Source of the DNA: an uncultured Eudoraea sp.
GTDB taxonomy: Bacteria; Bacteroidota; Bacteroidia; Flavobacteriales; Flavobacteriaceae
Direction of reading: 5' to 3'
DNA: 64,000 nucleotides
Assembly (NCBI RefSeq): GCF_947260015.1
Contig: NZ_CAMYOM010000001.1
Span: forward strand, 84,456-148,455
This document shows, piece after piece, positions 8,419-18,344 of the stretch (position 1 is its first letter; every line of letters starts with the position of its first letter). Position numbers and translations under genes: made by a program. Under the pieces are notes generated by a model. The model was not told the origin of the DNA, did no database searches, and saw only the letters and a program-made list of their open reading frames with translations.

Positions 8419-10083
8419 ATGAAAAATATTTTGATTCTTTTTTTATGGTTTTTCTTTAGTCAGCCAAACCATGCTCATAATCAGACTCCCTCTATTGAGT
8501 CCCGGATTGATGACCCAATCGAATTGAGTAAGAAAATTATAAATGAGGGCGCCGACTCCTGGAGCGAGGATGCAAAGCAACGAATACTTGATATTTACGG
8601 ATCCGCTAACTCGTCCAATGCAACCAACAAGAATTATATTTTGTTGGAATCACCAAGTCTGGTATTTGATTATTTCCAAGGTGGATTTGGCAATTCACAG
8701 GAACTGTTAAGTAAAGACATTTTTCTTAATATGTTGAATCAGGCTGTCAATTCACCGGACATAGCAAGTGCAGAAGTGGCCAAAGCAAGCATGGAGCAAA
8801 GCTTGAAAGAATATCTTTTAGCTTATGACATAGTAAAGAAATTTAAAGAATCTAATTCTCTAAGCAATGAAGATGCGATTAAGTTTTTAGAAAATAGATT
8901 TGGATATAACAAGCTTAGTTTCGCGAAAAATTTAACTAATGCCAGTTCAGACAATTATAATCCTGTATCAAATAAGAAAAATGCAAGAAAAGTAATTTCA
9001 AAAATAAATTTTATAAAGAAGACATATCCAAGTCAAATCCCTTTAATTAATGTTCTGGCCGAACTGGAAGAATTTTATCAGTTATTGCAAGAAGCCAATA
9101 TTGGCTTAACTGCATATGTACCGTATAATAACTTTAAAAATTCCGTTTATAAATTAAATAAACAGAGAATAAGCGAAAGAATACAATGGCGTTCAACCAT
9201 AGAAATTAAATATCCAACAAATGGAACGGTTTGGATTGCTCCTGGCCCTGTTGAATTAAAATGGACCACATCTAACTTGGATGAAAGCAAAACTATTAAG
9301 TTCTTTTTAACCAGGGACGATGTGGTGGTGCAAGAACTAGGTGTTTTCAAAAACATGAACTTTGTAAAAGATGTAAGGCTTAGAAGAGGACTTCCCGCCG
9401 GAGATAAGTATAAAATAATGGGAATTGAACTCTTTCCCGTAAATAAATACCATATAGCAAAGTATGCCACTCCATATTTTACGATAAAGAAAGCAGATAA
9501 GATACCTGAAGAAATTATAGTCGAGGTCCCTGCTGAAATTGTTGAAACTCCTGTTGACATTGCAGAGATACCTATTGCAGTAAAAGAAGTTATTGTGGAG
9601 CCGGTTCAAGAGCCCGCCAAAGTAGTTGAGAAACCCGCGGTGCCGGTTCAAAAACCTAAAGAGACAATTGCTGTAGTGGAGGAAGAGGAGAAAGAAATAA
9701 CTGTATCAGAAGTAGTTAAGACCCCAAATAGAACTGTTTTTGAAGGAAGAAAAATTTCGTATCAAAAAGAATTGGTTGTAGATAGTGAGACAATAACCAT
9801 AAGTCTTTATGATCATGGCAGAGCAGATGGTGACATTGTATCTATCTATCTTAATGGAGAGCAAATTGTGGCTAATCATATATTAACATACACTAAAAAA
9901 AGTTTTGAGGTAAAACTGAATTTAAATAAATCGAATGATCTTTTTCTCTATGCCCATAATTTGGGAAAATTTCCTCCAAACACAGTCTCCATAGAAATAA
10001 AGGATGGTTCCAGTGCAGAAAATATTGTTCTGAATTCTGACTTGTCCAGTTGCGAAGCAGTATTAATAAGTGTAAAACAATAA
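8419..10083 (+). CDS. Large secreted protein: N-terminal helical region, Kre9/KNH-like beta domain, Pro/Val/Glu linker, C-terminal beta domain
   Basis: Signal peptide; IKYPTNGTVWIAPGPVELKWTTSNLDESKTIKFFL; VPAEIVETPVDIAEIP... linker; DGDIVSIYLNGE...LFLYAHNLGKFPPNTVSIEIKDG. Confidence 0.6.
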   Translation: MKNILILFLWFFFSQPNHAHNQTPSIESRIDDPIELSKKIINEGADSWSEDAKQRILDIYGSANSSNATNKNYILLESPSLVFDYFQGGFGNSQELLSKDIFLNMLNQAVNSPDIASAEVAKASMEQSLKEYLLAYDIVKKFKESNSLSNEDAIKFLENRFGYNKLSFAKNLTNASSDNYNPVSNKKNARKVISKINFIKKTYPSQIPLINVLAELEEFYQLLQEANIGLTAYVPYNNFKNSVYKLNKQRISERIQWRSTIEIKYPTNGTVWIAPGPVELKWTTSNLDESKTIKFFLTRDDVVVQELGVFKNMNFVKDVRLRRGLPAGDKYKIMGIELFPVNKYHIAKYATPYFTIKKADKIPEEIIVEVPAEIVETPVDIAEIPIAVKEVIVEPVQEPAKVVEKPAVPVQKPKETIAVVEEEEKEITVSEVVKTPNRTVFEGRKISYQKELVVDSETITISLYDHGRADGDIVSIYLNGEQIVANHILTYTKKSFEVKLNLNKSNDLFLYAHNLGKFPPNTVSIEIKDGSSAENIVLNSDLSSCEAVLISVKQ

Positions 10084-10189
10084 CTCCTTAAAGGAAAATA
10101 CGCTAACAAAAAGTTGATTTGGGTTGTTTGCAAAAGCATCTTATTTAATAGCTCCAAAAACCAATTTACTAATAGAACAAATGGTCTGT

Positions 10190-11356
10190 CTAAATTTTTC
10201 GTCGACGACGTTCTTTTTTTATCAACTCCAATTCCCTGTTAGTCTGTCCCGCAACCGAAGTATTTTCTTCGGCCCGTCGAATTAAATAAGGCATTACATC
10301 ACGTACGGGTCCAAAAGGTAAATACTTTGCTACATTATAGCCCTTCTCCGCCAGATTAAAAGAAATATGATCGCTCATTCCGTATAGTTGGCCAAACCAA
10401 ATACGGTTGTCATTATTAGCAATCCCTTTTTGCTTCATCAAATCAATTAATTTGTAAGAACTCAATTCATTATGGGTACCGGAAAAAAGGGAGATCCTAT
10501 CCAGGTGTTCAACGATATAGGCCACTGTTGTATCATAGTTAGAATCACTTTCAGATTTAGTAGCACATATTGGGGAAGCATAATTATTTTCTAAAGCTCT
10601 TTCATTTTCCTTTTCCATATAAGCTCCACGAACGGTCTTGATTCCAATTTTAAAATCTTCGTTCCGGGCTTTGGCATGAAGCTCTTTAAGGTAATCCATA
10701 CGATCCCAACGGTAAAGTTGTAGTGTGTTAAATACAATAGCTTTATCCTTATTGTATCTACGCATCATTTCTTCCACCAATTCATCGGCAGCATCCTGCA
10801 TCCAACTTTCCTCGGCATCTATTAAAAGTGAAACATCCAGGTCATATGCTTTTTTACATGTAGTATCAAAGCGGCCCACTACTCTGTCCCATTCTTCTTT
10901 TTCTTTTTTTGACAGGGATTTGCCTTTTCCAATTTTTCGGAATAGTGCCACCCTGCCATAGCCACTTGGTTTAAAGACTGCGAAAGGAATAGCATCTAGT
11001 TTCTTTACAAATTCTAGTATCTTCAAGGTTTTCTCCAGGGCAGCATCCAGAGGATCTTCTGTATCTTTACCTTCTACAGAATAATCAAGAACAGAACAAA
11101 CACCTTTGTTCCACATTTTATCTACTACTGTCATGCAATCTTCCTCACTTACACCACCGCAAAAATGATCGAATACTGTAGCCCGAATAAGGCCATCAAC
11201 CGGTAATCTTGCTTTTAGAGCAAAATTGGTCATTGCCGTACCAATTTTAACAAGCGGTTCATTAGCTATCATTCTAAAAAGAAAATAGGCTCGCTCCAAT
11301 TCAGAATCGGATTTAAGAGAAAATGCTGTTGAAGTATCTTCAAAAATTCTGTTCAT
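10190..11356 (-). CDS. Proline dehydrogenase
   Basis: Proline oxidase family motifs: LLIDAEESWMQDAADELV, KIGIKTVRGAYMEKE, SGTHNELS, FGQLYGMSDHISFNLAEKGYNVAKYLPFGPVRDVMPYLIRRAEEN. Confidence 0.92.
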   Translation of the reverse strand: MNRIFEDTSTAFSLKSDSELERAYFLFRMIANEPLVKIGTAMTNFALKARLPVDGLIRATVFDHFCGGVSEEDCMTVVDKMWNKGVCSVLDYSVEGKDTEDPLDAALEKTLKILEFVKKLDAIPFAVFKPSGYGRVALFRKIGKGKSLSKKEKEEWDRVVGRFDTTCKKAYDLDVSLLIDAEESWMQDAADELVEEMMRRYNKDKAIVFNTLQLYRWDRMDYLKELHAKARNEDFKIGIKTVRGAYMEKENERALENNYASPICATKSESDSNYDTTVAYIVEHLDRISLFSGTHNELSSYKLIDLMKQKGIANNDNRIWFGQLYGMSDHISFNLAEKGYNVAKYLPFGPVRDVMPYLIRRAEENTSVAGQTNRELELIKKERRRRKI

Positions 11357-11494
11357 TATTGCTGATTTGTTATCAATTCAAAGATAATAACAGAATTTGT
11401 ATTCATTTACTAAAAAATAGCCTTTATTTTGTGTTTTACTTTTAATAAGTCATTCATTTAAGAATATCACGAAAGACAATATAAACTATAACCC

Positions 11495-12556
11495 ATGGAA
11501 TCAATTACTTCTTTTTCTGCCCAAATCCATTTTAATTATTTGGGATATGAAGCTTTTGAATATCATTTAAAAAAATCTAACTATTCCAGTATTTTTATTC
11601 TTGTTGACCAAAATACAAGGGAGCACTGTCTGCCTAAATTTTTAGCCAGTGTTGGAGGTGATTATAACTTCGAGATTGTAGAAATAAAATCTGGTGAAAT
11701 TAACAAAAGTATTAGCAGTTGCATACAGGTTTGGGAAGCACTTTCGGCAATAGGTGCGGACAGACAGAGTTTATTAATAAATCTGGGAGGTGGTGTTATT
11801 ACAGATTTGGGTGGTTTTGTAGCCTCAACATTTAGGAGAGGCATAGATTTCATTAATGTTCCCACAAGTTTACTGGCCATGGTAGATGCGTCTGTTGGAG
11901 GAAAGACAGGAGTTGATATGGGAATGTTAAAAAATCAGATAGGTGTTATAAACCAGCCTGAAATGGTGCTCATTATTCCTAAATTTCTGAATACGCTAGA
12001 TAAAAGGCAATTGAATAGTGGCTTCGCGGAAATGCTCAAACATGGCCTAATCACAAGTGAACCGTTTTGGAGAGCTCTTAAAAAAGTTAATTCTGTTGAC
12101 CAATTGGAAGATCATATTTACGAATCCATAGTTATAAAAAATGAAATAGTTCGTCAGGATCCAAGAGAGAAAAGTCTTAGAAAAATATTAAATTTTGGTC
12201 ATACCTTTGGGCACGCAATTGAATCCTATTTTTTAGAGAATCAGGAACGTGAATCCTTGCTTCACGGTGAGGCAATCGCCATCGGCATGATATTGGAAGC
12301 ATTCTTGTCACATCAGCAAACCGGTTTGGGAATTAATCAATTGGAAGATATCAAAATGACTTTACTCAAACATTTTGAAAAAGTTGATTTTAACGATAAC
12401 GACATCGATGCGATTATAGATCTTTTAAAATTCGATAAGAAGAACTCGCACGGAAGTATCTTCTTTGTTCTTTTAAAAAGGATTGGTGAAGCCCAGATTG
12501 ACAATAGAGTTCCTGATGATATGTTGAGCCAGGCATTTTCTTACTACAAAGATTAG
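11495..12556 (+). CDS. aroB: 3-dehydroquinate synthase
   Basis: INLGGGVITDLGGFVASTFRRGIDFINVPTSLLAMVDASVGGKTGVD and LNFGHTFGHAIE motifs. Confidence 0.95.
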   Translation: MESITSFSAQIHFNYLGYEAFEYHLKKSNYSSIFILVDQNTREHCLPKFLASVGGDYNFEIVEIKSGEINKSISSCIQVWEALSAIGADRQSLLINLGGGVITDLGGFVASTFRRGIDFINVPTSLLAMVDASVGGKTGVDMGMLKNQIGVINQPEMVLIIPKFLNTLDKRQLNSGFAEMLKHGLITSEPFWRALKKVNSVDQLEDHIYESIVIKNEIVRQDPREKSLRKILNFGHTFGHAIESYFLENQERESLLHGEAIAIGMILEAFLSHQQTGLGINQLEDIKMTLLKHFEKVDFNDNDIDAIIDLLKFDKKNSHGSIFFVLLKRIGEAQIDNRVPDDMLSQAFSYYKD

Positions 12557-12584
12557 CAATTTCATATACTAAAATTGCTGTTTT
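12555..12584 (+). terminator. Possible terminator after aroB
   Basis: AGCAATTT-catatacta-AAATTGCTgTTTT. Confidence 0.45.
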
Positions 12585-12672
12585 ACAACTCTTTGAATTC
12601 CTAAAGAAAAAAAAAGTATAGTTTAGGTACAGGATTAAGACAACTGATACGGTTGTATTCAAATACCTGCTT

Positions 12673-12993
12673 ATGAAACGAATACTTATAGATTACAAAA
12701 AGTTAAATCACGATGTAACCAGTCTTCTGATTGAAACCTATCCTTACGGATACGGGGATGAAGATATAATTGCATTTAGAAATGTTAACGGTGAATTCAT
12801 TGAAGCAGTAGAACTTCAAACTGCAGATACCCTGTATCTTATTAAAATAAGTAAGAGTCTTTCTCATTTCATTGCTAATTTCGATGAAAACATAGCCGAA
12901 GGCATTGAAGCAATAATAGATGAATCTATTGAAGGGCCTTCCTTAGAACTTAATATTGAAGAAGAAAATGAGGACGAAAAAGGTTTTGATTAG
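12673..12993 (+). CDS. Conserved hypothetical acidic protein (106 aa)
   Basis: ORF with coding-like composition, acidic C-terminus. Confidence 0.55.
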   Translation: MKRILIDYKKLNHDVTSLLIETYPYGYGDEDIIAFRNVNGEFIEAVELQTADTLYLIKISKSLSHFIANFDENIAEGIEAIIDESIEGPSLELNIEEENEDEKGFD

Positions 12994-13520
12994 TCTTTAA
13001 GGTAACGCTCACGCAAAACGTTTCTATGGTGTCTCTGGTGGCCGCAACAAATAAATCCCAAAGCCGCAACACTCATAGGGGAATCACTTGCAATACCAAC
13101 TCTTTTCAATGTCTCATCAGATAATTTTTCAAAAAGAGCAATCGTAGATTTCCGTATAGTTCTATAATTTTCTATCAATTCTTCCTTATTCCAACTATCT
13201 GCATTAGATTCTTCAACAAACATATCCTGATCAAACCCTGGTAAAGATGTTTTATCATTTCTGGCAAATCGAAGAGCCCTATATTGAAATACGCGCTCAG
13301 CATCTAAGATATGAACCAACACCTGTGCCACAGTCCATTTTCCAACACTATATGAATAATGAAACTTATCTTTCGGAATACTGGAAATAAACAATGGAAA
13401 ATTCTCCAATTGCCTTCTTAACATCTCTACCAGTTCCACATCCCCCAAAGTTGCAATGTAAGGTTCGTAAAAGGGATGGAAATCTTCTTTTTTCAGTTCA
13501 GAATTCTTCATAGTGGCCAA
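12990..13520 (-). CDS. DinB-like (DfsB/YfiT) superfamily protein
   Basis: KWTVAQVLVHILDAERVFQYRALRFARND and CCGHQRHHRNVLRERYL motifs. Confidence 0.82.
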   Translation of the reverse strand: MATMKNSELKKEDFHPFYEPYIATLGDVELVEMLRRQLENFPLFISSIPKDKFHYSYSVGKWTVAQVLVHILDAERVFQYRALRFARNDKTSLPGFDQDMFVEESNADSWNKEELIENYRTIRKSTIALFEKLSDETLKRVGIASDSPMSVAALGFICCGHQRHHRNVLRERYLKD

Positions 13521-13646
13521 TAAGAAAGTTAATATCTTTCTGTTTTGAATTATTAAAGAGAATAGTTGCGGGGAAATTTAACTTAAATCAATAAAAATTG
13601 AACATAACTACAACATCAGCAAGTTGAGTTCAGGAAATGTTGCCAT

Positions 13647-14126
13647 TTATAACTCATTAAAAATGGTGTGCATTAAACGTTTTTTGTCGTTAATACTCTC
13701 TTCCAGGGAAATCATGGTCTCCGTTCTGCTAATCCCTTCAATATCATCTATCTTAAATATGATATTCTTGGCGTGGATAGTATCTTTCGCTCTGATCTTA
13801 CAAAAAATATTGAATTTACCGGTAGTGATATGGGCTACAGTAACATAGGGAATTTGGTTCAAACGCTCTAAAACAAATTTCGTTTGATGTGATTTTTCCA
13901 GAAAGATGCCTACATAGGCTATGAATGCATAACCTAGTTTTAAATAATCGAGAGTAAGTGAAGATCCACGAATAATCCCAGATTCCTCCATTTTTTTCAC
14001 TCGTACATGAACTGTTCCTGCAGAGATAAGTAATTTTTTAGCAATATCAGTGAATGGTGTCCTGGTATTGTCGATTAACATATCCAGAATTTGATGGTCT
14101 ATTTCGTCTAATTTTATTTTTCCCAT
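13647..14126 (-). CDS. Lrp/AsnC family transcriptional regulator
   Basis: LDEIDHQILDMLIDNTRTPFTDIAKKLLISAGTVHVRVKKMEESGII HTH and C-terminal effector domain. Confidence 0.92.
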   Translation of the reverse strand: MGKIKLDEIDHQILDMLIDNTRTPFTDIAKKLLISAGTVHVRVKKMEESGIIRGSSLTLDYLKLGYAFIAYVGIFLEKSHQTKFVLERLNQIPYVTVAHITTGKFNIFCKIRAKDTIHAKNIIFKIDDIEGISRTETMISLEESINDKKRLMHTIFNEL

Positions 14127-14232
14127 TTTAAGTATAATTTTTACTTCGGGCTAAATTTAAGAATTAAAATGTAATAAATAATGCGTTTTTTTGTGTTATA
14201 TGCAAAAAATAAACACTTTTTCCTCATATAGT

Positions 14233-15336
14233 TCAAAAAAGAAGTTGATACAATTTTCTATCAGATTTCAAAAAGTTCAGATCATTTTGATCACTACAAT
14301 TTAGATATTTGTGGCCAAAGCTATCCTTTAATTCACCCGTTACTTCAATAAAAGGGTTGAACATTATGGTTTCTTTATTCAATACTTCTTTATAAAGTAT
14401 ACCAATACTATGGTCAAATTTCTTATTAATAAGATTTGCATTTAAGATTAAGACATCAAAAAAACGCTTATTATTTTCAGGTATGTCAAAATAAGTATCC
14501 AAACTATATCCTTCAATTTTGCTTTGCGCAATTACCAATATTGCCTTAATTAAGGCGTAAAAAATAAATTCCCTTGTACGCTCTCTTTGGTAATCATCTG
14601 GAAAATGACCTGCTTCAAATAATATGGTGGGTGTTCCCAGTAGTTGAAAAGTATCTCCTACACAATTGGGGTTAAAGGCATCGTCATATCTGCCAATTTG
14701 ATCGGGTATAAGGGATGACAATGCTTTATGTATGGCCACAATTATTTTCATGCTTTGACCTCTGCTAACTGATACGTTGCGCTGAATATCATGAGAAGGG
14801 GCCAAAAACGATAAAGTGGCCGGTTTCTTGAGGCTTCCCACGTTAAAAATCGTTCGCTGATCATGGAGATTAAAACAAAAATCAGGCTTTATTTCATCAT
14901 AAAGATCCCGCAGAATTCTGCTTTCTGGTTGACTTAATTCGAGTGCGTCTCTGTTTAAATCTACCTTATTCGCATTTTCTCTCGTATAGACGGCAGCACC
15001 ATCAGGGTTTAAGACGGGAACTATAGTTAGTGTTACCGATGATAAAATTTGATTAGTAAGGTCGTCGCTCTTATTTAAATAATTAATTAAGTCCAGTACG
15101 GCCTTCGAGGTAGTGGTCTCGTTACCATGCATCTGTGACCACATTAAGATTTTTATTTTTCCGCTACCCAATGTTACTTTGTAAATCAGTCTATTTTCTA
15201 CAGATTTTCCCAGGGGAGAAATTTTATTCTGAATTGAATTCCTCTCTATAAAAGATTGAAGTTGCAAACTGCTAATATATCTTCCATGCACAGAAAGCTC
15301 TTTTATTTCCGGATAATTTAAAGAAGAAAAATTCAC
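14233..15336 (-). CDS. M14-family zinc carboxypeptidase
   Basis: MWSQMHGNETTTSKA (HxxE), NPDGAAVYTRENANKVDLNRDA, NLHDQR motifs. Confidence 0.88.
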   Translation of the reverse strand: MNFSSLNYPEIKELSVHGRYISSLQLQSFIERNSIQNKISPLGKSVENRLIYKVTLGSGKIKILMWSQMHGNETTTSKAVLDLINYLNKSDDLTNQILSSVTLTIVPVLNPDGAAVYTRENANKVDLNRDALELSQPESRILRDLYDEIKPDFCFNLHDQRTIFNVGSLKKPATLSFLAPSHDIQRNVSVSRGQSMKIIVAIHKALSSLIPDQIGRYDDAFNPNCVGDTFQLLGTPTILFEAGHFPDDYQRERTREFIFYALIKAILVIAQSKIEGYSLDTYFDIPENNKRFFDVLILNANLINKKFDHSIGILYKEVLNKETIMFNPFIEVTGELKDSFGHKYLNCSDQNDLNFLKSDRKLYQLLF

Positions 15337-15353
15337 AGATAATTTAATTTAAA

Positions 15354-15410
15354 TTACAAATGTAAAGGCAATTTCAATTACAAATGTGACAAAATTAGTT
15401 ACATTTGTAA
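15354..15410. promoter_or_regulatory. Three-copy operator-like palindrome TTACA-NN-TGTAA
   Basis: TTACAAATGTAA (15354-15365), TTACAAATGTGA (15378-15389), TTACATTTGTAA (15399-15410). Confidence 0.55.
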
Positions 15411-15604
15411 ACAAAATAGGTGGTTTGTCCGGGAGATATGAGTACTGTTGTAACCAAATTAGGATGTAAGTTTTATATTATATATTAATTAACTATATAT
15501 CAGATATTTATATTTATTTATTTAAATTGTTACTATAATATATTTTAACTAAAATATTGCGAATATATCAAAAAAAATAAAACCATTTAATCTGTTATTA
15601 TACA

Positions 15605-15973
15605 ATGGTAAACACAGAGGAATTTGTTCAGCGTTTAGAAAAAATACTAAAATATTATGGGCTTTCCGCTTCAGCTTTTGCGGATAAGATAGCCGTCCAA
15701 AGATCTACTATTTCCCACTTACTCAGTGGTAGAAATAAACCCAGCCTTGAATTTGTCCTGAAGGTTGTTAAGTCGTTTCCCGAAGTTAACCTTTATTGGT
15801 TGCTAAATGGAAAAGGGACATTTCCGGCGGTTCAAAAAGAAACAGCTACGCCCCACTCTACCGAAACTGTATCCTCCACAGAATACCCTTCCAACTCGAA
15901 ATCCATTAAAAAAATAATAATTTTTTATGAAGATGGTAGTTTCGAGGCTTTTAACAAAAACGCGGGGCAATAG
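15605..15973 (+). CDS. XRE-family helix-turn-helix regulator
   Basis: LSASAFADKIAVQRSTISHLLSGRNKPSLEFVLKVVKSFPEVNLYWLLNGKG. Confidence 0.85.
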   Translation: MVNTEEFVQRLEKILKYYGLSASAFADKIAVQRSTISHLLSGRNKPSLEFVLKVVKSFPEVNLYWLLNGKGTFPAVQKETATPHSTETVSSTEYPSNSKSIKKIIIFYEDGSFEAFNKNAGQ

Positions 15974-16041
15974 CAACAAGGCCTGATAAATTCATTAAAT
16001 ACTCAGCATAGATATCCGTACTATTTCGTTATTTTGCATCT

Positions 16042-16416
16042 ATGAAATGGCTTTACCTCATAGTTTGTGTTTTTTTTATCACAAGCTCCTGTTACCAACC
16101 TAAAAGAGACTGCAAAGCATTTAAAAATGGCACTTTTACTTTTACTTCAATAATAAATAACGAAGAAAAGACCACCACTTTTGTTCGGTATGATAATATT
16201 GAAATTGATTTTTATGAAGGAAAGAGTGACACCTCCTCGGTAAGGTGGATAAATGATTGTGAATATATAGTGAAGAAATTGAACCCAAGAAATATGGCCG
16301 AAGAGAAATCAATTCACATGAAAATACGAACCACAACAGATAGCTCCTACACTTTCGAGTATGGGATTGTGGGAGAAACAAATAAATCTTTGGGAACAGT
16401 ATTAAAAATTAAGTAA
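16042..16416 (+). CDS. Predicted small lipoprotein, conserved hypothetical
   Basis: MKWLYLIVCVFFITSSC lipobox; stop closely followed by terC-like start. Confidence 0.6.
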   Translation: MKWLYLIVCVFFITSSCYQPKRDCKAFKNGTFTFTSIINNEEKTTTFVRYDNIEIDFYEGKSDTSSVRWINDCEYIVKKLNPRNMAEEKSIHMKIRTTTDSSYTFEYGIVGETNKSLGTVLKIK

Positions 16417-16418
16417 TT

Positions 16419-17234
16419 ATGTTCGATATTTTAACAAGCCCTGATGCCTGGGTAGCGCTGCTAACATTAACTTTTTTGGAGATAATATTAGGTATTGACA
16501 ATATTGTATTTATTTCGATTGCCGCAAATAAACTACCCAAAAAAGATCAAAAAAAAGCCACAAATATTGGATTATTATTGGCCATGCTACAGCGTATTAT
16601 ATTACTGTTTGCAGTTTCACTTCTTATTGGCTTAAGGATTCCCTTTTATTATATTAATGCCTCCTGGATCTCTATAGGGGTTAGCGGCCAGGCCCTGATC
16701 CTGTTTTTGGGAGGTATTTTCCTTTTATATAAAAGTACATCGGAAATTCATGAAAAGGTAGAGATGCCGCAACATGATGAAGATGAGCTAAAATCTAAAA
16801 ATATTACCAGTTTCTCCAAAGCTATTGTACAAATTGTCATAATTGATTTTATATTTTCCATAGATTCAATATTAACAGCTGTTGGTATGACCAATGGCAT
16901 TGGTGATAAGCCTATGGACGCCCTTGTACTTATGGTTATTGCTGTTGTTGTTTCTATATTAATCATGATGATCTTTGCCAATCCGATTCGGATTTTTATT
17001 AATAATCATCCTTCCATGCAAATACTCGCTCTTTCCTTTTTAATTTTAATTGGTTTTATGCTAATTGCAGAATCTGCGCATCTAAGCCATGCAAGAATTT
17101 TTGAGCAGGAGATTGGAGCTATTCCAAAAGGGTATCTATATTTCGCGATAGCCTTTTCTTTGTTAGTAGAGTTTTTAAATATAAAGATGCGGAAAAAAAA
17201 TAATCCAAAAGAAATACCGGAAAAGCATACATAA
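16419..17234 (+). CDS. TerC family integral membrane protein
   Basis: TFLEIILGIDNIVFISI, IIDFIFSIDSILTAVGM, ILIGFMLIAESAH motifs. Confidence 0.92.
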   Translation: MFDILTSPDAWVALLTLTFLEIILGIDNIVFISIAANKLPKKDQKKATNIGLLLAMLQRIILLFAVSLLIGLRIPFYYINASWISIGVSGQALILFLGGIFLLYKSTSEIHEKVEMPQHDEDELKSKNITSFSKAIVQIVIIDFIFSIDSILTAVGMTNGIGDKPMDALVLMVIAVVVSILIMMIFANPIRIFINNHPSMQILALSFLILIGFMLIAESAHLSHARIFEQEIGAIPKGYLYFAIAFSLLVEFLNIKMRKKNNPKEIPEKHT

Positions 17235-17296
17235 GAAACCAGCCATGATGTTTAATCCTTATCACAATAGTTTTTAGGACATTTCATCGCTATAAG

Positions 17297-18223
17297 CTAC
17301 AATACTTGTGATTCCTGAAGCTTTTGTTGCTGTTGTTTTACGGTCAAAGTACTGCCGTCATGACTCCATCCAGGTGGGCCGAATATGTACATCAAAGCAT
17401 GAGATAACTTTTTCGACTTTTTAACATCCTTCCAGATATCCTTGTATTCATGTGTAAGTATCACCAGTGGATTATAAGAGTTTGGGGAATGAATAACACC
17501 ATATTTAATCTTTGTATCATTATCCAGTTCTTTCCATGTGCCGAAGACTTTATCAAAGATATTGAGGATTCCCCCGTGATTTTTGTCCAGATACTCTACG
17601 TTTGTAGAATGATGTACCTGATGCATCGTGTGTGTATTAAAAATCTTTTCAAGGAACCCCATTTTTGGAATATAGACAGAATGCAACTGAAATTGCCACA
17701 TAATCTCTATTCCTATACACACAATTACCATTTCTGGTGGAAAACCTAATGCGGGCATCCACATATAGAAAAAAGGTTTGTGAAAAATTGTGAACCATCC
17801 ATTGCGAACTGCGGTACCCAGGTTAAAATTATCAGAAGAATGATGGACGATATGACCTGCCCAAAATAATCTTATTTCATGGTTTGCCCTATGAAAACAA
17901 TAGTAGGTAAAATCATCGGCCAACATGCAAAGTAACCATACATACCAAGCATAGCCAAAGGACTCATACCCCAAAAGGTTAGTGCGCACTCCATTCGTAA
18001 CAGGGTTAAAAAATTCGTAAGACACCTCAAAAAGTGCTATTGCAAAGATAATTTTAAACAACGGTCCGATTATGGCAGCTCCAATGCCCATGGCACCACT
18101 GGCGAACAAATCTTTCCAGTTATATAATTGTTCGTCTCCATGTGTTTTGCTGTATATAATTTCAAAAATAATTAGGGCGATGAAACAGGGGACGCCGTAA
18201 ATCAGGGGGTTAGTAAAATCCAT
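17297..18223 (-). CDS. Sterol desaturase / fatty acid hydroxylase family protein
   Basis: Histidine clusters HRANHE, HIVHHSS, HTMHQVHHSTN. Confidence 0.9.
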   Translation of the reverse strand: MDFTNPLIYGVPCFIALIIFEIIYSKTHGDEQLYNWKDLFASGAMGIGAAIIGPLFKIIFAIALFEVSYEFFNPVTNGVRTNLLGYESFGYAWYVWLLCMLADDFTYYCFHRANHEIRLFWAGHIVHHSSDNFNLGTAVRNGWFTIFHKPFFYMWMPALGFPPEMVIVCIGIEIMWQFQLHSVYIPKMGFLEKIFNTHTMHQVHHSTNVEYLDKNHGGILNIFDKVFGTWKELDNDTKIKYGVIHSPNSYNPLVILTHEYKDIWKDVKKSKKLSHALMYIFGPPGWSHDGSTLTVKQQQQKLQESQVL

Positions 18224-18344
18224 AAATTTGCTGAAGTTTTCTCTTTATTATTGCAAGTTTTGGTAATTATAGCCAAAACAATTATAATTACCAAGTTAAA
18301 ATTAATGCCATCCTAATTATAACCTATAAATACTTTAGATATTA

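Noticed and set aside
9147-9651. Two long antisense ORFs opposite the 8419-10083 gene
   Set aside because: They are complementary to a well-supported secreted protein ORF with repetitive linker codons; composition is not protein-like
15470-15600. Very AT-rich stretch that might be a replication or integration site
   Set aside because: No iterons, DnaA-box cluster, tRNA or integrase nearby; it fits an intergenic promoter region
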